This document shows, one piece after another, positions 34,560-46,544 of a stretch of DNA of 64,000 nucleotides. Origin of the DNA: Gnetum montanum (lineage: Eukaryota; Streptophyta; Gnetopsida; Gnetales; Gnetaceae); contig MNCI01005294.1 of assembly GCA_015680685.1 (NCBI GenBank), forward strand, positions 374,458 through 438,457, read 5' to 3'. A program made the position numbers and the translations under genes. The notes beneath the pieces are model-generated. The model was not told where the DNA came from. It was given only the letters and a program-made list of their open reading frames with translations, and ran no database searches. Within the stretch, counting starts at the first letter, position 1. Every line of letters begins with the position of its first letter.

Positions 34560-35900
34560 TCATATAGCTAAATAGTTAGTAATATCCACATAGCAATGAT
34601 CTGGAACCAAAGGGATAACACCCCTAGCCTAATAAGCAAATAGATGCTCATCTAGAAATCCATCATTAAAGGTGTGTGATGTCTTCAAATCTACATTATG
34701 CTCTAATCTAGACAAATGATCTAACACTAAATTTTTAGATCCTTTCTTATCATAAATAACTATATCAAATTCTTGCATCAAAAGATACCAACAAATTAAT
34801 CTTAGACTTTTAGTTTGTTTAATATGTAAATATTTAATAGCAACATGATTAGTAAATACTATAGTATGAATACTAATTAAATAATGATAAAATTTGTGTA
34901 AACTATATACAATTGATAACATCTCTTTTTTAGTAGTAGTATAATTAACATGATTATGGGTTAATGTCTTAGAGATATAATAAATAACTTATGGAACATT
35001 ATTTACATGATCCAATATAGCTCCAATTTCAAAATCTAAGGCATCTATCATAAGTTTGAAATATTTGCTTCAATTAGGTTCCTATAATATTAATGTTGAA
35101 GAAAGCATTGATTTTAAGGTTTCAAAAGAATTTTGGCAATCTTCAAGCCCACTTAAAAATAACTTCTTGTTCTAACAATTTTACTAATTGTTGAGTAATC
35201 AATGAAAAAAATTTGATGAATCATCTATAAAAACCAGCATGTCCTCGAAATGCATGTAAACCTTTCACATTATGAAGAGGAGTAAGATGGGAGATAATCT
35301 CTATTTTTTTAGGATCTACTAGAATTCCCTTCTTACTCATAGTGTGACCTAACACAACACTAGAAGTGATCATGAAATGACACTTATCCCAAGATAATCT
35401 AAGATCCTTATCAATACACCTACATAAGACAAATTCAAGATGATGCAAGGCATCAAGAATGAATCATCATAGATTGAAAAATTGTTAATGAAAACCACAA
35501 GAAATGAATCAATCATATCTAAAAAATAGATGTCATCGCCCTTCGAAATATAGCAAGAGAATTACACAACCCAAATGATTTAAGTTAAAATGCAAAAGTC
35601 CTCCATGATGTAGTAAACATTGTTTTATGTTGATCTTCTAGAACAATTTAAATCTGATTATAAATACTAAAACAATCAAGAAAAGAATAAAATTCATGCC
35701 CTTGAATTTTTTATAAACCCTCCTTAAAATATGGAAGTGGAAAGTGATCCTTGTCCATTTATTTAATTCATGAAAATTAATACAAACATGCCACTTACCA
35801 AACATTTTGGGCATGACCATAATAGGACTAATCAGCTCAAAATTAGAAATCAAGTAAATAATTCATGCTTGAAAAAATTTCAAAAGTTCATCTTTTACCA
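34560..35900 (-). pseudogene. Reverse transcriptase and RNase H of element E
   Basis: Minus-strand frames in order: SPIMVMPKMFGKWHVCINFHELNKWTR (35770-35845), the fingers motif; then KCHFMITSSVVLGHTMSKKGILVDPKKIEII and the conserved GHAGFYR (35221-35380), the thumb. RNase H lies at 34629-34922 with IVYSLHKFYHYL, TNHVAIKYL (catalytic Asp of TDH changed to Asn), and LLMQEFDIVIYDKKGSKNLVLDHLSRLE. The YxDD region around 35490-35530 is degraded. Multiple stops. Confidence 0.85.
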
Positions 35901-36339
35901 CTTATTTCAAAGCTAGGTTTAGCCTCCTACATGGTTACTAGCCTCACCCTCCGAATGGATATGATGTTGAATGATGGATGAAGAAATTTCCTACTTATGA
36001 TCCAAAGGTGACCAAGTAAAAGCTTCAAGAGAATTTGTTAAAACATGTATCAATCTCTATTCTTGATCAATAATTAATCCTAAACTAATAATCAAAGGTT
36101 TATTGCTCTTGGTATAACCATATTTCAATTGAAAAGTAAGTTCCTTTAAATCTAAAGCTATCTCCTCACGACTTGCAATAGAAGAACAATTTATCACTGT
36201 AAGCAAATCCTTACCATCCAAAGCATGTTCCACATGAGTACATATAAGTTTTCTTTGATCATCCATAGTTACCTATTTTATTCTTCCAATGTTAATGCCT
36301 AATATGCCTCATCCTAATCACATAATTCTAAAGAAACCA

Positions 36340-36890
36340 TGTTTGCTATAGCAGCATTGGCCATGTTAAGCTCATCAAATTGAAATTGGTTATCAGGGCT
36401 ATATAAATTGATTGAAACTTCATATTTCCAAATGTTAAAGTCATCATTCCAATTTTTACATAAGTAACCACATCGATAGTTACCAAAATATGTCTGCCTA
36501 AAATTAAAGGATAAATATTATTCAATGAAGATGTATAATAATCTAACACAATAAAATAAGCATGGTACAAATCTTTATCTACCTAAACCAATATATCCTC
36601 AAAAATACCTTTTGAATAAATAGTAGACCCATCAACCAAAGAAATGGTAATATTGGTAGGTCTAATATGATCATAATCCAATGACTAATAAATCTAAAAT
36701 GGGATAATATTTACACTAGTCCCTTGATCCACTAATACATGATGAAATTTCCTATTATGAATCATGCAAGAAATCATAGGACAACCATGATTTGTTACCT
36801 TTTTAGGCATCCTAGCCTTCAAAATATTTGTTATATTTTCAGCAAGGCTAACATGCTTGGGTATTTTAATTTTTTTCATAGAAAAACATT
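36340..36890 (-). pseudogene. Protease region of element E
   Basis: The minus strand encodes PKKVTNHGCPMISCMI followed by LVDQGTSVNIIPF (36694-36760), the aspartyl protease active site; the Athila form is usually DLGASVNLLP. Further on, AYFIVLDYY and YPLILGRHILVTIDVV (36440-36560) match the ILGRPFLAT flap-side part. An in-frame stop lies between the two halves. Confidence 0.8.
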
Positions 36891-37299
36891 CCTTAAGGTA
36901 TTTAGAATATTAAGGGGTATCTTCAATAGCTCTTAATAATAGAACATGTAGGGTGACATGTCTAAACATATTTTGAAGTTTCTTATTATCAACCTCATTT
37001 AATTCTAATCTATGAGGAAAACGTTCTTGAAAATAAGAAAAATTAATGGAGTCCTCTAAAGGAATCTTTGGATTAGGTTCTTCCTAGGAAGTTCCTTTTT
37101 AAAGATTCATTCAAGTTCATCCAATAATTCTTTGTTCTCAAAAACCCTCTAAAAATGAATTTGAAGATCAAAAACTCTTCCACTTTTAGTCACTACATTA
37201 CATTAGTTACTATTAATTGATGAAACCATATGTAATTCTTGTCTTTATTGATACTTAGGATTTCTTTCTATTTATGCTGGTAATGTGTCATTAGGTTAT

Positions 37300-38600
37300 A
37301 AGGCTTAAACAAGCTTAATTATATGATCATTTGTTTTCTTGCAAAGTGTGTTGTAAGTTTTCATTATGTTGTGGCATTGGCTATTGAAACTCATGATTTC
37401 GATTAAGTCTCCAAGAGCAACTAAAATTGTTATTATAATTTGGATAATTGGACCGAAATGGAGGATGTGATTGGTAATTTTGGGTTTGACTAGGTTTCCA
37501 TCCCCTACCTTGTAAAGTTGAATCTCTCCCATGTCCACTTTCTACAACATTAGCTTGTTCTTTAATAAAGGGTAAAATGGGATAATTATGAGTAATGTGG
37601 TCAGTCTCCTCACAAATTACACATGCATAAGGAAAATCCATACCCCTATCATGGGGTTGGTTAGTATTGTGAATTTCCTCATTCATACAAACTAACAATG
37701 CTTTTTGTGAATGCTAGAAAGATTTTCCCTACACACTAGAATTAGATGATAGATAAAGATGATAATTTATTATTTATCTCCTTAATTTGTTTTTCCAACT
37801 CTAACATCACTATATGTTCTAACATGTTGGATTTTCTATTCACAAGACAACTTTTTCTATGATCCACTATTTGATCTAATGCATCAAATGTTGCTTCTAG
37901 TGTCATTCACATAATGGTACCACAATAAGAAAAATCAATACTCTATTGTATAATAGGTGTCAAACCATGAAGGAAAAATCATAACAATTGACATTCCAAA
38001 AACCATTATTAGGATTCTTTGCCATGATGTCTTTAAAATGCTTCTAGTCCTATTCATAAGTTTCATTTTCTTTTTATATTTGTGGGTTTTTTTAGAAGAC
38101 AAAAATCAATTCAAAAACTCATCCTTAAAACCTTCCCAATATTGAATAGAATATTGTTTGAATGATCTATACCATGATAACACATGATCTCTAAATGTAA
38201 GAGGAAAGACACTCATTTTAGTACATTCTATAACATTATTACCACATGGGACTACCAATGTTTCAAATTCTATATATGATGCTATGGATCTTTATCATCT
38301 ATACCATACAATTGAGGATATCTTGATAAATTTTCAATCTCAACATCTTGTCCAGCAAGTAACAAAAGAAGGGAGAGAGTAGCTATTTCTTTCCTTTTCA
38401 TTAAATATTTTAATGAAAGTTGATTAGGTATTATTTGATAAGGAACTTGATTCTAAAATTGCAAAAATTGATTATATTGATTGACCAAGGGTACTATATG
38501 ATTAGGTAAAGAGTGTGGTATTTGGTGCATTCCTTAATGTCAAATGTGTGGTTAAGGGCTAGATTATGTTTGAGAAGTCTACACATTAAATATTAGTTGG
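37300..38600 (-). pseudogene. gag of element E
   Basis: The zinc knuckle on the minus strand reads CVICEETDHITHNYP (about 37575-37620); the last Cys is replaced by Tyr, and Gly by Asp. It is followed by a Gly/Arg/Asn-rich tail with YPNYNNNFS. Upstream (37900-38150) FKDEFLN and CYDFSFMV-like residues fit the Athila gag capsid part (FLxKFFP and the LLxCPHHG region). Strongly degraded, no start codon assignable. Confidence 0.65.
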
Positions 38601-39771
38601 ACACTTTAAGTAGTATGCATTAATGATTGAGTATTAGAATAGGGCTATTCGAGCACTTACATAAATATAGTTTGATGTTGCATTGGTGGTAGAACAAGTT
38701 ATGTTACAAGTCATAGGAACATGTTGTGGATTAAAAGCAATGGTGGGTTGTGCTTCTAGTTGATAAATCTAAGCCATATTAGTATAATTCATATGTACAT
38801 TAGATTTTCTTGATTGAGAAACTATATAAGATATATTTTATGTGATAGGTACTTGTGCTGGAATAGGAATAGAGTAAGAAATTGTTTGATTAGGCAACTT
38901 GTGTCAAATAATTTAACAACTTTGGCTAATTGGCTTGTAAATGTTATTGCTATAATTATTGCTAGTGAAAAATATCAAAAGGATTATTAGGAATGTTATC
39001 ATAGTACATAGCATTAACTTGTGAAGGAATAGATTGAGTATAAGAAGATGGACTAGCCATTTGTATGGATAAAGAGAAAGTTTCTTGTGTGGATGGATCA
39101 AAAGCCAATTAACTCCTAGAATTTAAGACCAATGTACCAAATCCAAATTTAATAGGCATACCAATAGTAATGTATACTTGACGTGTTTGGGTAGCATTAG
39201 GAAATAGAGCTAAAAACTAACCCGCTAATAATCACAATAACTAGAATATTAAGTTTATATATCACATTAAATCTAGTGCCTATACTTGTAGGAGTTTTTG
39301 GATCTACCTATGAAAGTGGTGATCCTTCTTGCTAGAATTAACTTTGGCCTTCTTGACCTTTGGAATTCTACAATGAAGATGATTCTTCTGATGACATTGA
39401 AATCTTTTTAGTCCTTTTCTTGGATATGTATGAACAAGGAATAGTATACTGTACAAATCTTTGATCTTTCTCACAAATTCAAACCATAAACCTATAAGGA
39501 AATAACAAGTAAAGAAGAGTCAGAAGAAAATGAAACAAAAAAAATTAGAATATATTGTAAAAATTATTGAGTATGAACAAGTGCTTCATCAATCATTAGT
39601 ATTTCTAAATCAAGAAGAAACATCTACACATCAATCAATGTCACTTGACATTATAATAATTGTAACATCCACAAACTGAAATACTATTTCAAATCCATAT
39701 AAATGATTAAAATATTGAAAAAATAAAAATTTTAAAAAATTTTAAATCTAGATAATATCACCATAACCCGT
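38601..39771 (-). other. 5' leader and N-terminal gag region of element E (degraded)
   Basis: Sequence between primer binding site and recognisable gag. No credible ORF. Confidence 0.4.
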
Positions 39772-39790
39772 GGCTATTGCAATGATGCCA
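39772..39790 (-). other. Primer binding site of element E
   Basis: Minus strand TGGCATCATTGCAATAGCC lies three bases inside the 5' LTR. It equals the Athila-type TGGCGCCGTTGC site except for three CpG-type transitions in the first twelve bases. Confidence 0.65.
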
Positions 39791-39793
39791 AAA

Positions 39794-40741
39794 TGTTAAG
39801 GTCATTATTCTTGCATTCTTATGGTGTAGAATGTGGAAATCAATCAAATAAAGGATTGTGGAATACATGGGGTTAAGTTGCCAAAATTGCAATGAAGAAC
39901 ACTTAACATTAATTCACTCTTAAAAAAAGAAACAACTATCTTATCATTCAATCTCAATACAATAATATCATTACAACAATATCATTCAACAAACTTAAAT
40001 TTTATATCTTCAAAGTTCTTTGAGTATCTATCTATATATCTATCTCCCTCTATATCTCTACATCCCTTTTGTATCTACTCTTACAGTTATGCTTTAATCT
40101 AGTGTGAAAATAGCTTTGGTTGATGGTTGCAATAACTTTTGACTAATAGTTGTGACCTAGGTACAAGTTGCAACTAGATCAATGCTCCCTATCCAAAGAA
40201 GAGTCATCAAGTCAATCAACTGTTGTGAAGGATGATGATTAGTAGTCTCAATCAATCATTTCCAATAATCAAGTATTCAAATTCTAATGATTGAGTAATC
40301 AAATAGGCCAAAAGATTCATTATGACTATGGTAGGGATGCAAGTCATAGAAACTCACAATGATGGATTTCAAATTTCTACTACAAAATAAGTTACTAGTG
40401 GCTAGAAAATGAATCTAGAAGAAACTCTATGATACAAGATTAAGTGGGTTGCATGATCATGCATTACCTTGCCAAAATTAAATTCAACTTCTATTCTACC
40501 CTCATCTCCATTAAAATCTAATGCCACTTGTTCCTTAGTCCTCTATCATCTAGAAATTGACTCTTAATGGTTGTAGGATAGACATTAGTTTCTTGAAGAG
40601 TTTGAAACTCATGGAAAATCAAGTTCTAACTTAAGAACTTGAACTACGGGTGCCTACAGATTGCATGAGTTCATAGCTACCTATCCAAGTCTGAAAATGG
40701 AAGAAACCAAGTTTAAAGGAGCATCAATTCACTTTCTAACA
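39794..40741 (-). repeat. 5' LTR of element E
   Basis: 948 bp, pairing with 28159-29120. On the minus strand it starts TGTTAGAAAGTG at 40741 and ends CCTTAACA at 39794. Confidence 0.9.
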
Positions 40742-41560
40742 TTGTACTTGGGTGTTTCTTATACAATAAAAAACTAAAACTTGTTTTTAACTAAAATCCT
40801 TTTGTACATTATTTGAAACAAAATTTGGTAGAAAAATCCATTAAATTTGAGTTGATAATGATATCAAATTAAATATACATTTCTTTTATTAAGAAAAAGT
40901 ATCATTCATCAATGTAATTATGTTGCTATCTTGCAACAAGATGGAATAGTTGAATGAAAACATTGATACTTTCTACAGGTACCTCATCTTTAAGATTTCA
41001 AGCTAATTTGTCTTCATGTTTTTGAGGAAAATGTATTCTCATTACTACCTATCTTATTAAATGAACTTCCAAACCTATTTTATCTAATCAAACTCCTCAT
41101 GAAGTTCTTTTTAATTTTAAATCTTCCAATTCTCATCATAGAGTTTTTGGATGTAAATGTTATGCTGGTACACTTCCTAATAAAAGATCAAAATTTGACC
41201 AATAAGCTAAAACATGTATTTTTCTTAGTTATCCTTATGCTCAAAAAGGATAAAATCTATTTGACTTGGATACCCAAAAAATTATCATTTTAAGGGATGT
41301 TATATTTCATGAAGATATATTTCCATTTCAAATGCACAACACACATATGCATTCACTAGTTGTGCCTTGTCCTATCCTTGATGAAGCTATTTCTTTCACT
41401 ATTTCATTACTTGAAGTTATACCTTCTATAGAAAAAAATATACCCCCTACATCCACTAAACAACCCTTAATGGTTGATAATGAATAAATCTTCAATAATA
41501 AGTCTGTATCACATTCCTTACCAAGATGATTTACCTACACTTAACAGACTTTGAGTTATC
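40742..41560 (+). pseudogene. Integrase of copia element F, continued after element E
   Basis: The frame broken at 28158 resumes here, starting with the TTGTA target copy and the WVFL-type codons that follow DHFTRC. Motifs: SFCTLFETKFG (about 40795), DNDIK with the second catalytic Asp (about 40853), HxC and QxNG-like CNKMEW (about 40935), then the C-terminal SSHHRVFGCKCYAGTLPNN (about 41130-41185), IFLSYPYAQKG and FHEDIFPFQ (41309-41335). Frameshifts and stops are frequent. Confidence 0.85.
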
Positions 41561-41749
41561 TCCAAGATTATGATTGGTAACTGGCTATTCATTTATGAAT
41601 CACTCCATCATCTTTCTCATCAGCAAGACACATGGTAAGCACCACTTATTTCATTTCATAATTTGTTTTGTATAGAAAACTTCCACGATAACATTAAGTA
41701 TTTTATCTAGCTATTTCATCTCTTACAATGCCAAGGACATTTGCTTAAG

Positions 41750-43390
41750 AAATCAAGGATCCAAAATCATGAGAGGCAATGGCAATAAAAATTTGTACAT
41801 TAGAGTTCAACAATAGTTGGACACCTGCTTCTTTTCTTAATCATAAAAAGGTTATTAGTTGTAAGTTAGTGTTCAAGATTAAATATAAACTTGATGAAAC
41901 CATAGAGCACTACAAGCATTGTCTTGTAACTATGGAATACATTTATAAATAAGATTTCAATTTTTAGAAAACAATTTCACTTGTTGCTAAACTTACTATA
42001 GTTAGATGTATTTTGGAAATTTCAGTCATTCAAAATTGATACCCTCATCAATTCGAAGTTGCTAATACAATTCTTCATGACAATATTAAAGAAGAGATTT
42101 ATAAGGCTCTTCCTCCTCATTTTGGTGTGCTAGAACAAACATGTGTTTTCCACCACAACAAATCTCTATAAGGGCTCAAGCAACCTTTGAGAAAATGATT
42201 TTAAAAACTATCTTTTTCTCTCACTAATGTTTGGTACACTTAATCAAAGCTTGACCATTCTCTCTTCACATGCACAATATGGGGCCTCTTTCACAACACT
42301 ATTGATTTATGTAGATGATATCATTGTTGCTAGAAATAATCTTTTCTTCATTGCAACTCTCAAAAGGTTTCATTAAAGCCAATTTTAAGTTAAAGATTTG
42401 GGACCACTCAAATATTTCTTTGGTATTGAAACTTCTGACTCTAGTAAGGGTATTCATCTTTCACAAAGAAAATATGCTTTAGATATTCTTGAAGATATAA
42501 ATTTTCTTGGATCACATCCTTCTTCATTTTTAATGGAGTAGAATTTAAAACTTAAGAGAAATGATGGATCTCAATTAGAGGATCCATCGTCATATCTTCA
42601 CCTTGTTGGATGTCTTATCTATCTCACTATCACTAATCCTAAAATTACATAATTAGTTTCTTTAAAATTACATATGCAATTCATACCTTAAGTTAATTCT
42701 TGAATCAACCTCAATAGCCCTATCATAATATAGCTCATAGAATTCCAAGATATCAAAAGAAAGCACAAGGTTAGGGAATTTTACTTTCTTCATCAAAACC
42801 TCTTTAATTACATGCATACTATGATTCTAATTTACCTAATTGCACTAATCCTAGTAGATCTATTACTAGGAATTTTATATTTCTAGAAACTTCTCTACTT
42901 TTATGGAAATCAAAGAAATAATATGTTATCTCCTGTTCCTCTACTGATGAAAAATATACTACTATGGTAAGCATTTGTCTATGAACTCACTTGTCTTTTC
43001 AATGTATTAAACAATATATAACTATTTCATCCTCAACTAGCAACTTTATTTTGTGAGGATGTTGGAATATGAAATAAGTATGTTTTAAGATTTATAGTCC
43101 ATTTAGAACTTTATATAACTTAGCATTGCCAACTAGAATCAAACCCATAACTTGAAAATTCCAAATAAATATTTTACTACTAAGCTAACACCTCATTGTG
43201 ATAATAAGTTGGCTTTACATATCACTTCTATTTCCAGTGGAGATTCATTATCACATTGTTCATGAAAAAAATATAATTTGAAATTATGCGCATATTTCAT
43301 GTATCTAATGTAAATCAGCATGTTGATCTCTTCACTAAACCTCTTGGAGCTTTTCAATTTCAATATTTACTTACCAGGTGTTGTTTACAT
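41750..43390 (+). pseudogene. Reverse transcriptase and RNase H of copia element F
   Basis: Plus-strand frames: AMAIKICTLEFNNSWTPA (41777), KLVFKIKYKLDETIEHYK (41863-41915), SLVAKLTIVRCILEI (41980), EEIYKALPPHFGV (42093), the catalytic LIYVDDIIVAR with both Asp intact (42305-42337), VKDLGPLKYFFGIE (42390-42430) and GIHLSQRKYALDIL. RNase H follows with LVGCLIYLTITNPK (42605), then after the SINE QHVDLFTKPLGAFQF (43320-43365), the usual copia C-terminal signature. Stops and frameshifts throughout. Confidence 0.9.
43051..43205 (-). mobile_element. tRNA-derived SINE inserted in copia RNase H
   Basis: A roughly 135-bp minus-strand insertion (body 43061-43195) splits the RNase H codons before DNKLALHI. 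On the minus strand it has an RNA polymerase III A box, TAGCTTAGTAG (43177-43187), and a B box, GGGTTTGATTC (43136-43146), separated as in tRNA-derived SINEs. The flanks TTGTGAGGAT (43051-43060) and TTGTGATAAT (43196-43205) look like a target duplication with two mismatches. The 3' end has no clear poly-A. No second copy is in this window. Confidence 0.65.
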
Positions 43391-43414
43391 CCATGCACCA
43401 CATTTCTATTGTAA

Positions 43415-43539
43415 TGTTCAAGTTTACAATATTAAAATATTTCAGGTTTATGGTACTGTACTAGAAATTAGATCATTCTAATACATCCTGCAGCTGTGAA
43501 ATGTAGGAAACAATGGAAGGAATCAAGTGGCCACTATAA
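43415..43539 (+). repeat. 3' LTR of copia element F (partial)
   Basis: Begins TGTTCAAGTTTACAATATTAAAAT and aligns with the 5' LTR start for about 65 bases, then diverges. It appears cut by element G at 43540. Confidence 0.6.
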
Positions 43540-43996
43540 TGACTAAAAAAATTGGTTCTAGAAAGACTAAAAATCCCAACACATAAGAGTTTAACTCTAG
43601 ATCCATGGACCTTAAATAGGATCTGAAGCATCTCAAATAGTCTTGCTAGATACTTGAGAATTCAAAAATCTATTATCATGTTATAAAATAAGGGAAAAAA
43701 CTTAATGAAAGAGTGGTTCAAGCACAAAATATAAGAATAGAGAAAAGAACAAAATAATGTACTGAAATAAAGAAAATTGCAACTTTGCATTAAATGTTGC
43801 AATTTTTTTTATAAAGGAGAACAAAGATTCAAAGAGTACAAGTTGTGGGCTTTAAAGCCCAAGAATACAATAATAACTTTAATACCTGATACAGATGGTA
43901 GGGCAACCTTTGTAACTAATCTTCACTTATCTTTCTGTACCAATCTATTCCTAAAAATTATTCTCAAGAGGTTCTCTCTACATCAATGATATGCAA
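43540..43996. repeat. Left LTR-like repeat of element G
   Basis: Starts TGACTA, with shared landmarks AAGACTAAAAATCCCAACA, GAATAGAGAAAAGAA, the palindrome GGGCTTTAAAGCCC (43847-43860) and AGATGGTAGGG. Pairs with 46545-47021. Confidence 0.75.
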
Positions 43997-45784
43997 AATG
44001 CTAGTGATTGAGCAGTGATGGTAGGGAACTTTGGTTATGTTGTGATTGTCCCTTGCACTGTTTTCATTTCTTTGGCCACTATGGCCATGCCTATAGTTTT
44101 TTTATCCCTTTATCCCTATATCTTCTTGTATGTTGACTCTTATATGCTATGTATGTGAGATTGTTACTAGATTATGTGGCATCTTCTATGTTCTTGGTTT
44201 GAGAAAAGGCTTGGCTAAGTAACTGAGGCTCTAAGTAGTAAAGCTTATACCTAACAAAATTGTTAACCATCTTCTTAAAGATGATCAAAAGATGTGTATT
44301 ACATATAGGTTTAGGAATTTTCTTGAGGATGATGTTTCATTTTTGTATGAATTTTTAAACAAGTTCAAAAAGCCCCTATTTAACTTTCATAAGTTGATCT
44401 AATGTGGTATTGGTTTTAAGTTATACTTGAAATGGTTAATGAATTGTGAAATCAAGTCATCTAGAGAGCCAATGGAGCCTCTACATAACACATGGTACCA
44501 ATCTAAGGCATTTCCAATAAGAACATGATGAAGATATGCATTATGGTATTTTACCAAGCTTGTAGCAATAAGTACTTAGATCCAAAAGTAATGAGATAAG
44601 ATTTGTGACCTCCCTAACCATTGTACTTGGCAAAGTAGGGAATCAAGATGCCATTAGGATGAGTTATTTGCAGCCTAGTAGGACTGATGGGATCATCTTA
44701 GTAAAAGACCATAATTTTGACCATGTGGATTATTCTAGCTATTAGCTTCCATAGCTCTTCAATGAGGTCTTGGATCATCTGGAAGGCTTGATCCAAGACT
44801 TGGAACATTCTCGCAGATTATGACATTTAGACTTATGGCTTTGAAGGGTGTTGGATGGCATGGAGTAATGCAGTTGACATTGGTATGGATGAAAGAGACT
44901 ACATGATCATATCACAATGGGATTGAATAGGGAAAAGGATGTTTGGATTGGAACATAATGGAAAAACGGAAACAAAAGGAGTGAGAAAAACCTATGAAGC
45001 CTAGGGTCCTAAGGAGAAGCCTACTGATATGACAAAAGGAGATGCTATGGTAGATACTAATGGTGATGAACATATGAAATGAGGTTAAATTACAAAAGGC
45101 ATAGTTATAAATAAGGAGCTAAAGTGGGATGCTAGTTGAGATTGGTGTATTTTTACAACAGGTGTTAGGATGAACATGATAGAAAATAAGGAAGTGGATT
45201 GAGAAACCTACTTCACAAAGGACATAGGAAGTGTAGAGTTAGGGATGATCACTTGATGATATAACCATTTTAAAAGATTTCCTATGAATGTATTTGGTTC
45301 ATACTCAACCCCAAATTCATCCAAATCTTCTTTTTTTGGTTTAAAACTAACTTCCTCACTTGCCTTGTTTATGTCCACAAGTTGTGCCAACATACAAGTG
45401 TAAAATTCTATCTGTTTGATTTTGTCATTGGAAAAAGGAATATACTCCTTTGCATTTCTATGGATAATCTCAAACTAGTGTTTGGATTCTAACTCTACAC
45501 ATGGGATGAGAATGCTAGCTTGGATTTTATCACATAGGAAGTCATAGTACTCTTCATTAATATTTGAATAGAATGGATCTTGTCCTAATCTCCTAAGGGA
45601 TTGTCTATGCTCTATAATAGCTAGATCCATAGGATCATAGATGCAAACAACTTCTTAGTTGGAAACCATGTGTGCTATGTTGTGTTGTAAATTGGTATAA
45701 CAATGAAAATACATAAACAATGTAAGACTAACTTGTTACTATAATTTGGTAAAGGTTCTAAATGTTTTTAATAAGGTCTGAAGC

Positions 45785-45978
45785 TCCTAATATATGAGAC
45801 CTCCAATGTATGAAAATCTCAACATGTGATACTTCCAACATATAAAACTTCCAACATATGAAACATCCAATGTATGAGACTTCCAATGTATGAAACTCCT
45901 AACTTATGCAAATTTCAATGTATTAGCCTTCCACCGTATGAAACTATAGCTTATGTAAGCCCAACATATGGAAATTAA
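45785..45978. repeat. Degenerate minisatellite with CATATG/CAATGTATG core in element G
   Basis: About ten to eleven tandem units of roughly 17 bases, of the form CTTCCAAYRTATGAAA, with substitutions and small indels. The core alternates CAACATATG and CAATGTATG. It sits inside the internal part of element G. Confidence 0.75.
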
Positions 45979-46544
45979 ACTAGAAAAATAGCTCACATTA
46001 CCACTATATTGATGAAAATAGAAATTTTTAATATCTTTCCTACATATTTAGCCAAGCTAGAAGACAATGCAAATAGATTCCAACCTATATTAAAAACACC
46101 AAAAAAATTTGCATCTTGCAACTACAGAAATAGGCAAGGTAGCATGCACTATAACTGCAATGATAAAAACTTCAATCAAACATGTCGAAAATGAGGGCAA
46201 CATTAAGTACTACAACTACAAAAATTAGTTTTTAAACCACCTAGTGTAGGGAGTTAAGGTAGTGGTGTGCAATGCACCTATAAAAATTAATTTTGTTAAA
46301 ATTGCAAATTGCAAATAAGAGGGACAACACTACAAACTGTATTGTGAAAAAAATGATGAAAATTTTTTGTTTTAGGTCCAAAAAACTAGTTATGGTTCCA
46401 CACATTGGGGTTTTAGAAAAACTCAAAATGATTTTTAAATTATTAAATACATTGATGAGTAATAGAAAAATAGACAATATATTTCTAAATGATTTCCAAT
46501 GAAGAAATTAGGTGTAAGCTCTTCTTCTAACACTAGAAATTGTA

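Larger units (their letters stand above)
28159..40741 (-). mobile_element. Element E: Athila-like Ty3/gypsy retrotransposon inside copia F
   Basis: A 12.6-kb minus-strand element with LTRs at 28159-29120 and 39794-40741, TGTT...AACA termini, and flanking pentamers ATGTA (28154-28158) and TTGTA (40742-40746) that differ at one base. It has a full gypsy order on the minus strand: gag, protease, reverse transcriptase, RNase H, integrase, then a 4.3-kb region with a further ORF. The size, the GASVN-type protease, the FSRKL-type integrase C-terminus and the primer site fit Athila. The copia integrase frame resumes exactly at its right end. Confidence 0.9.
26814..43539 (+). mobile_element. Element F: Ty1/copia retrotransposon split by nested insertions
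   Basis: A plus-strand copia element with 5' LTR (26814-27079), primer site (27080-27091), gag zinc knuckle, protease and integrase start (to 28158), integrase rest and reverse transcriptase/RNase H (40742-43390), and the start of a 3' LTR (43415). Element E (28159-40741) interrupts the integrase and a SINE (43061-43195) interrupts RNase H. Without these insertions F is about 4 kb long, normal for copia. All coding parts have stops and frameshifts. Confidence 0.85.

Noticed and set aside
43997-46544. Coding region in element G (45208-45393 minus, 46009-46194 plus)
   Set aside because: The frames are short and show no retroelement motif. The Cys-rich stretch at 46110-46200 does not fit CX2CX4HX4C.
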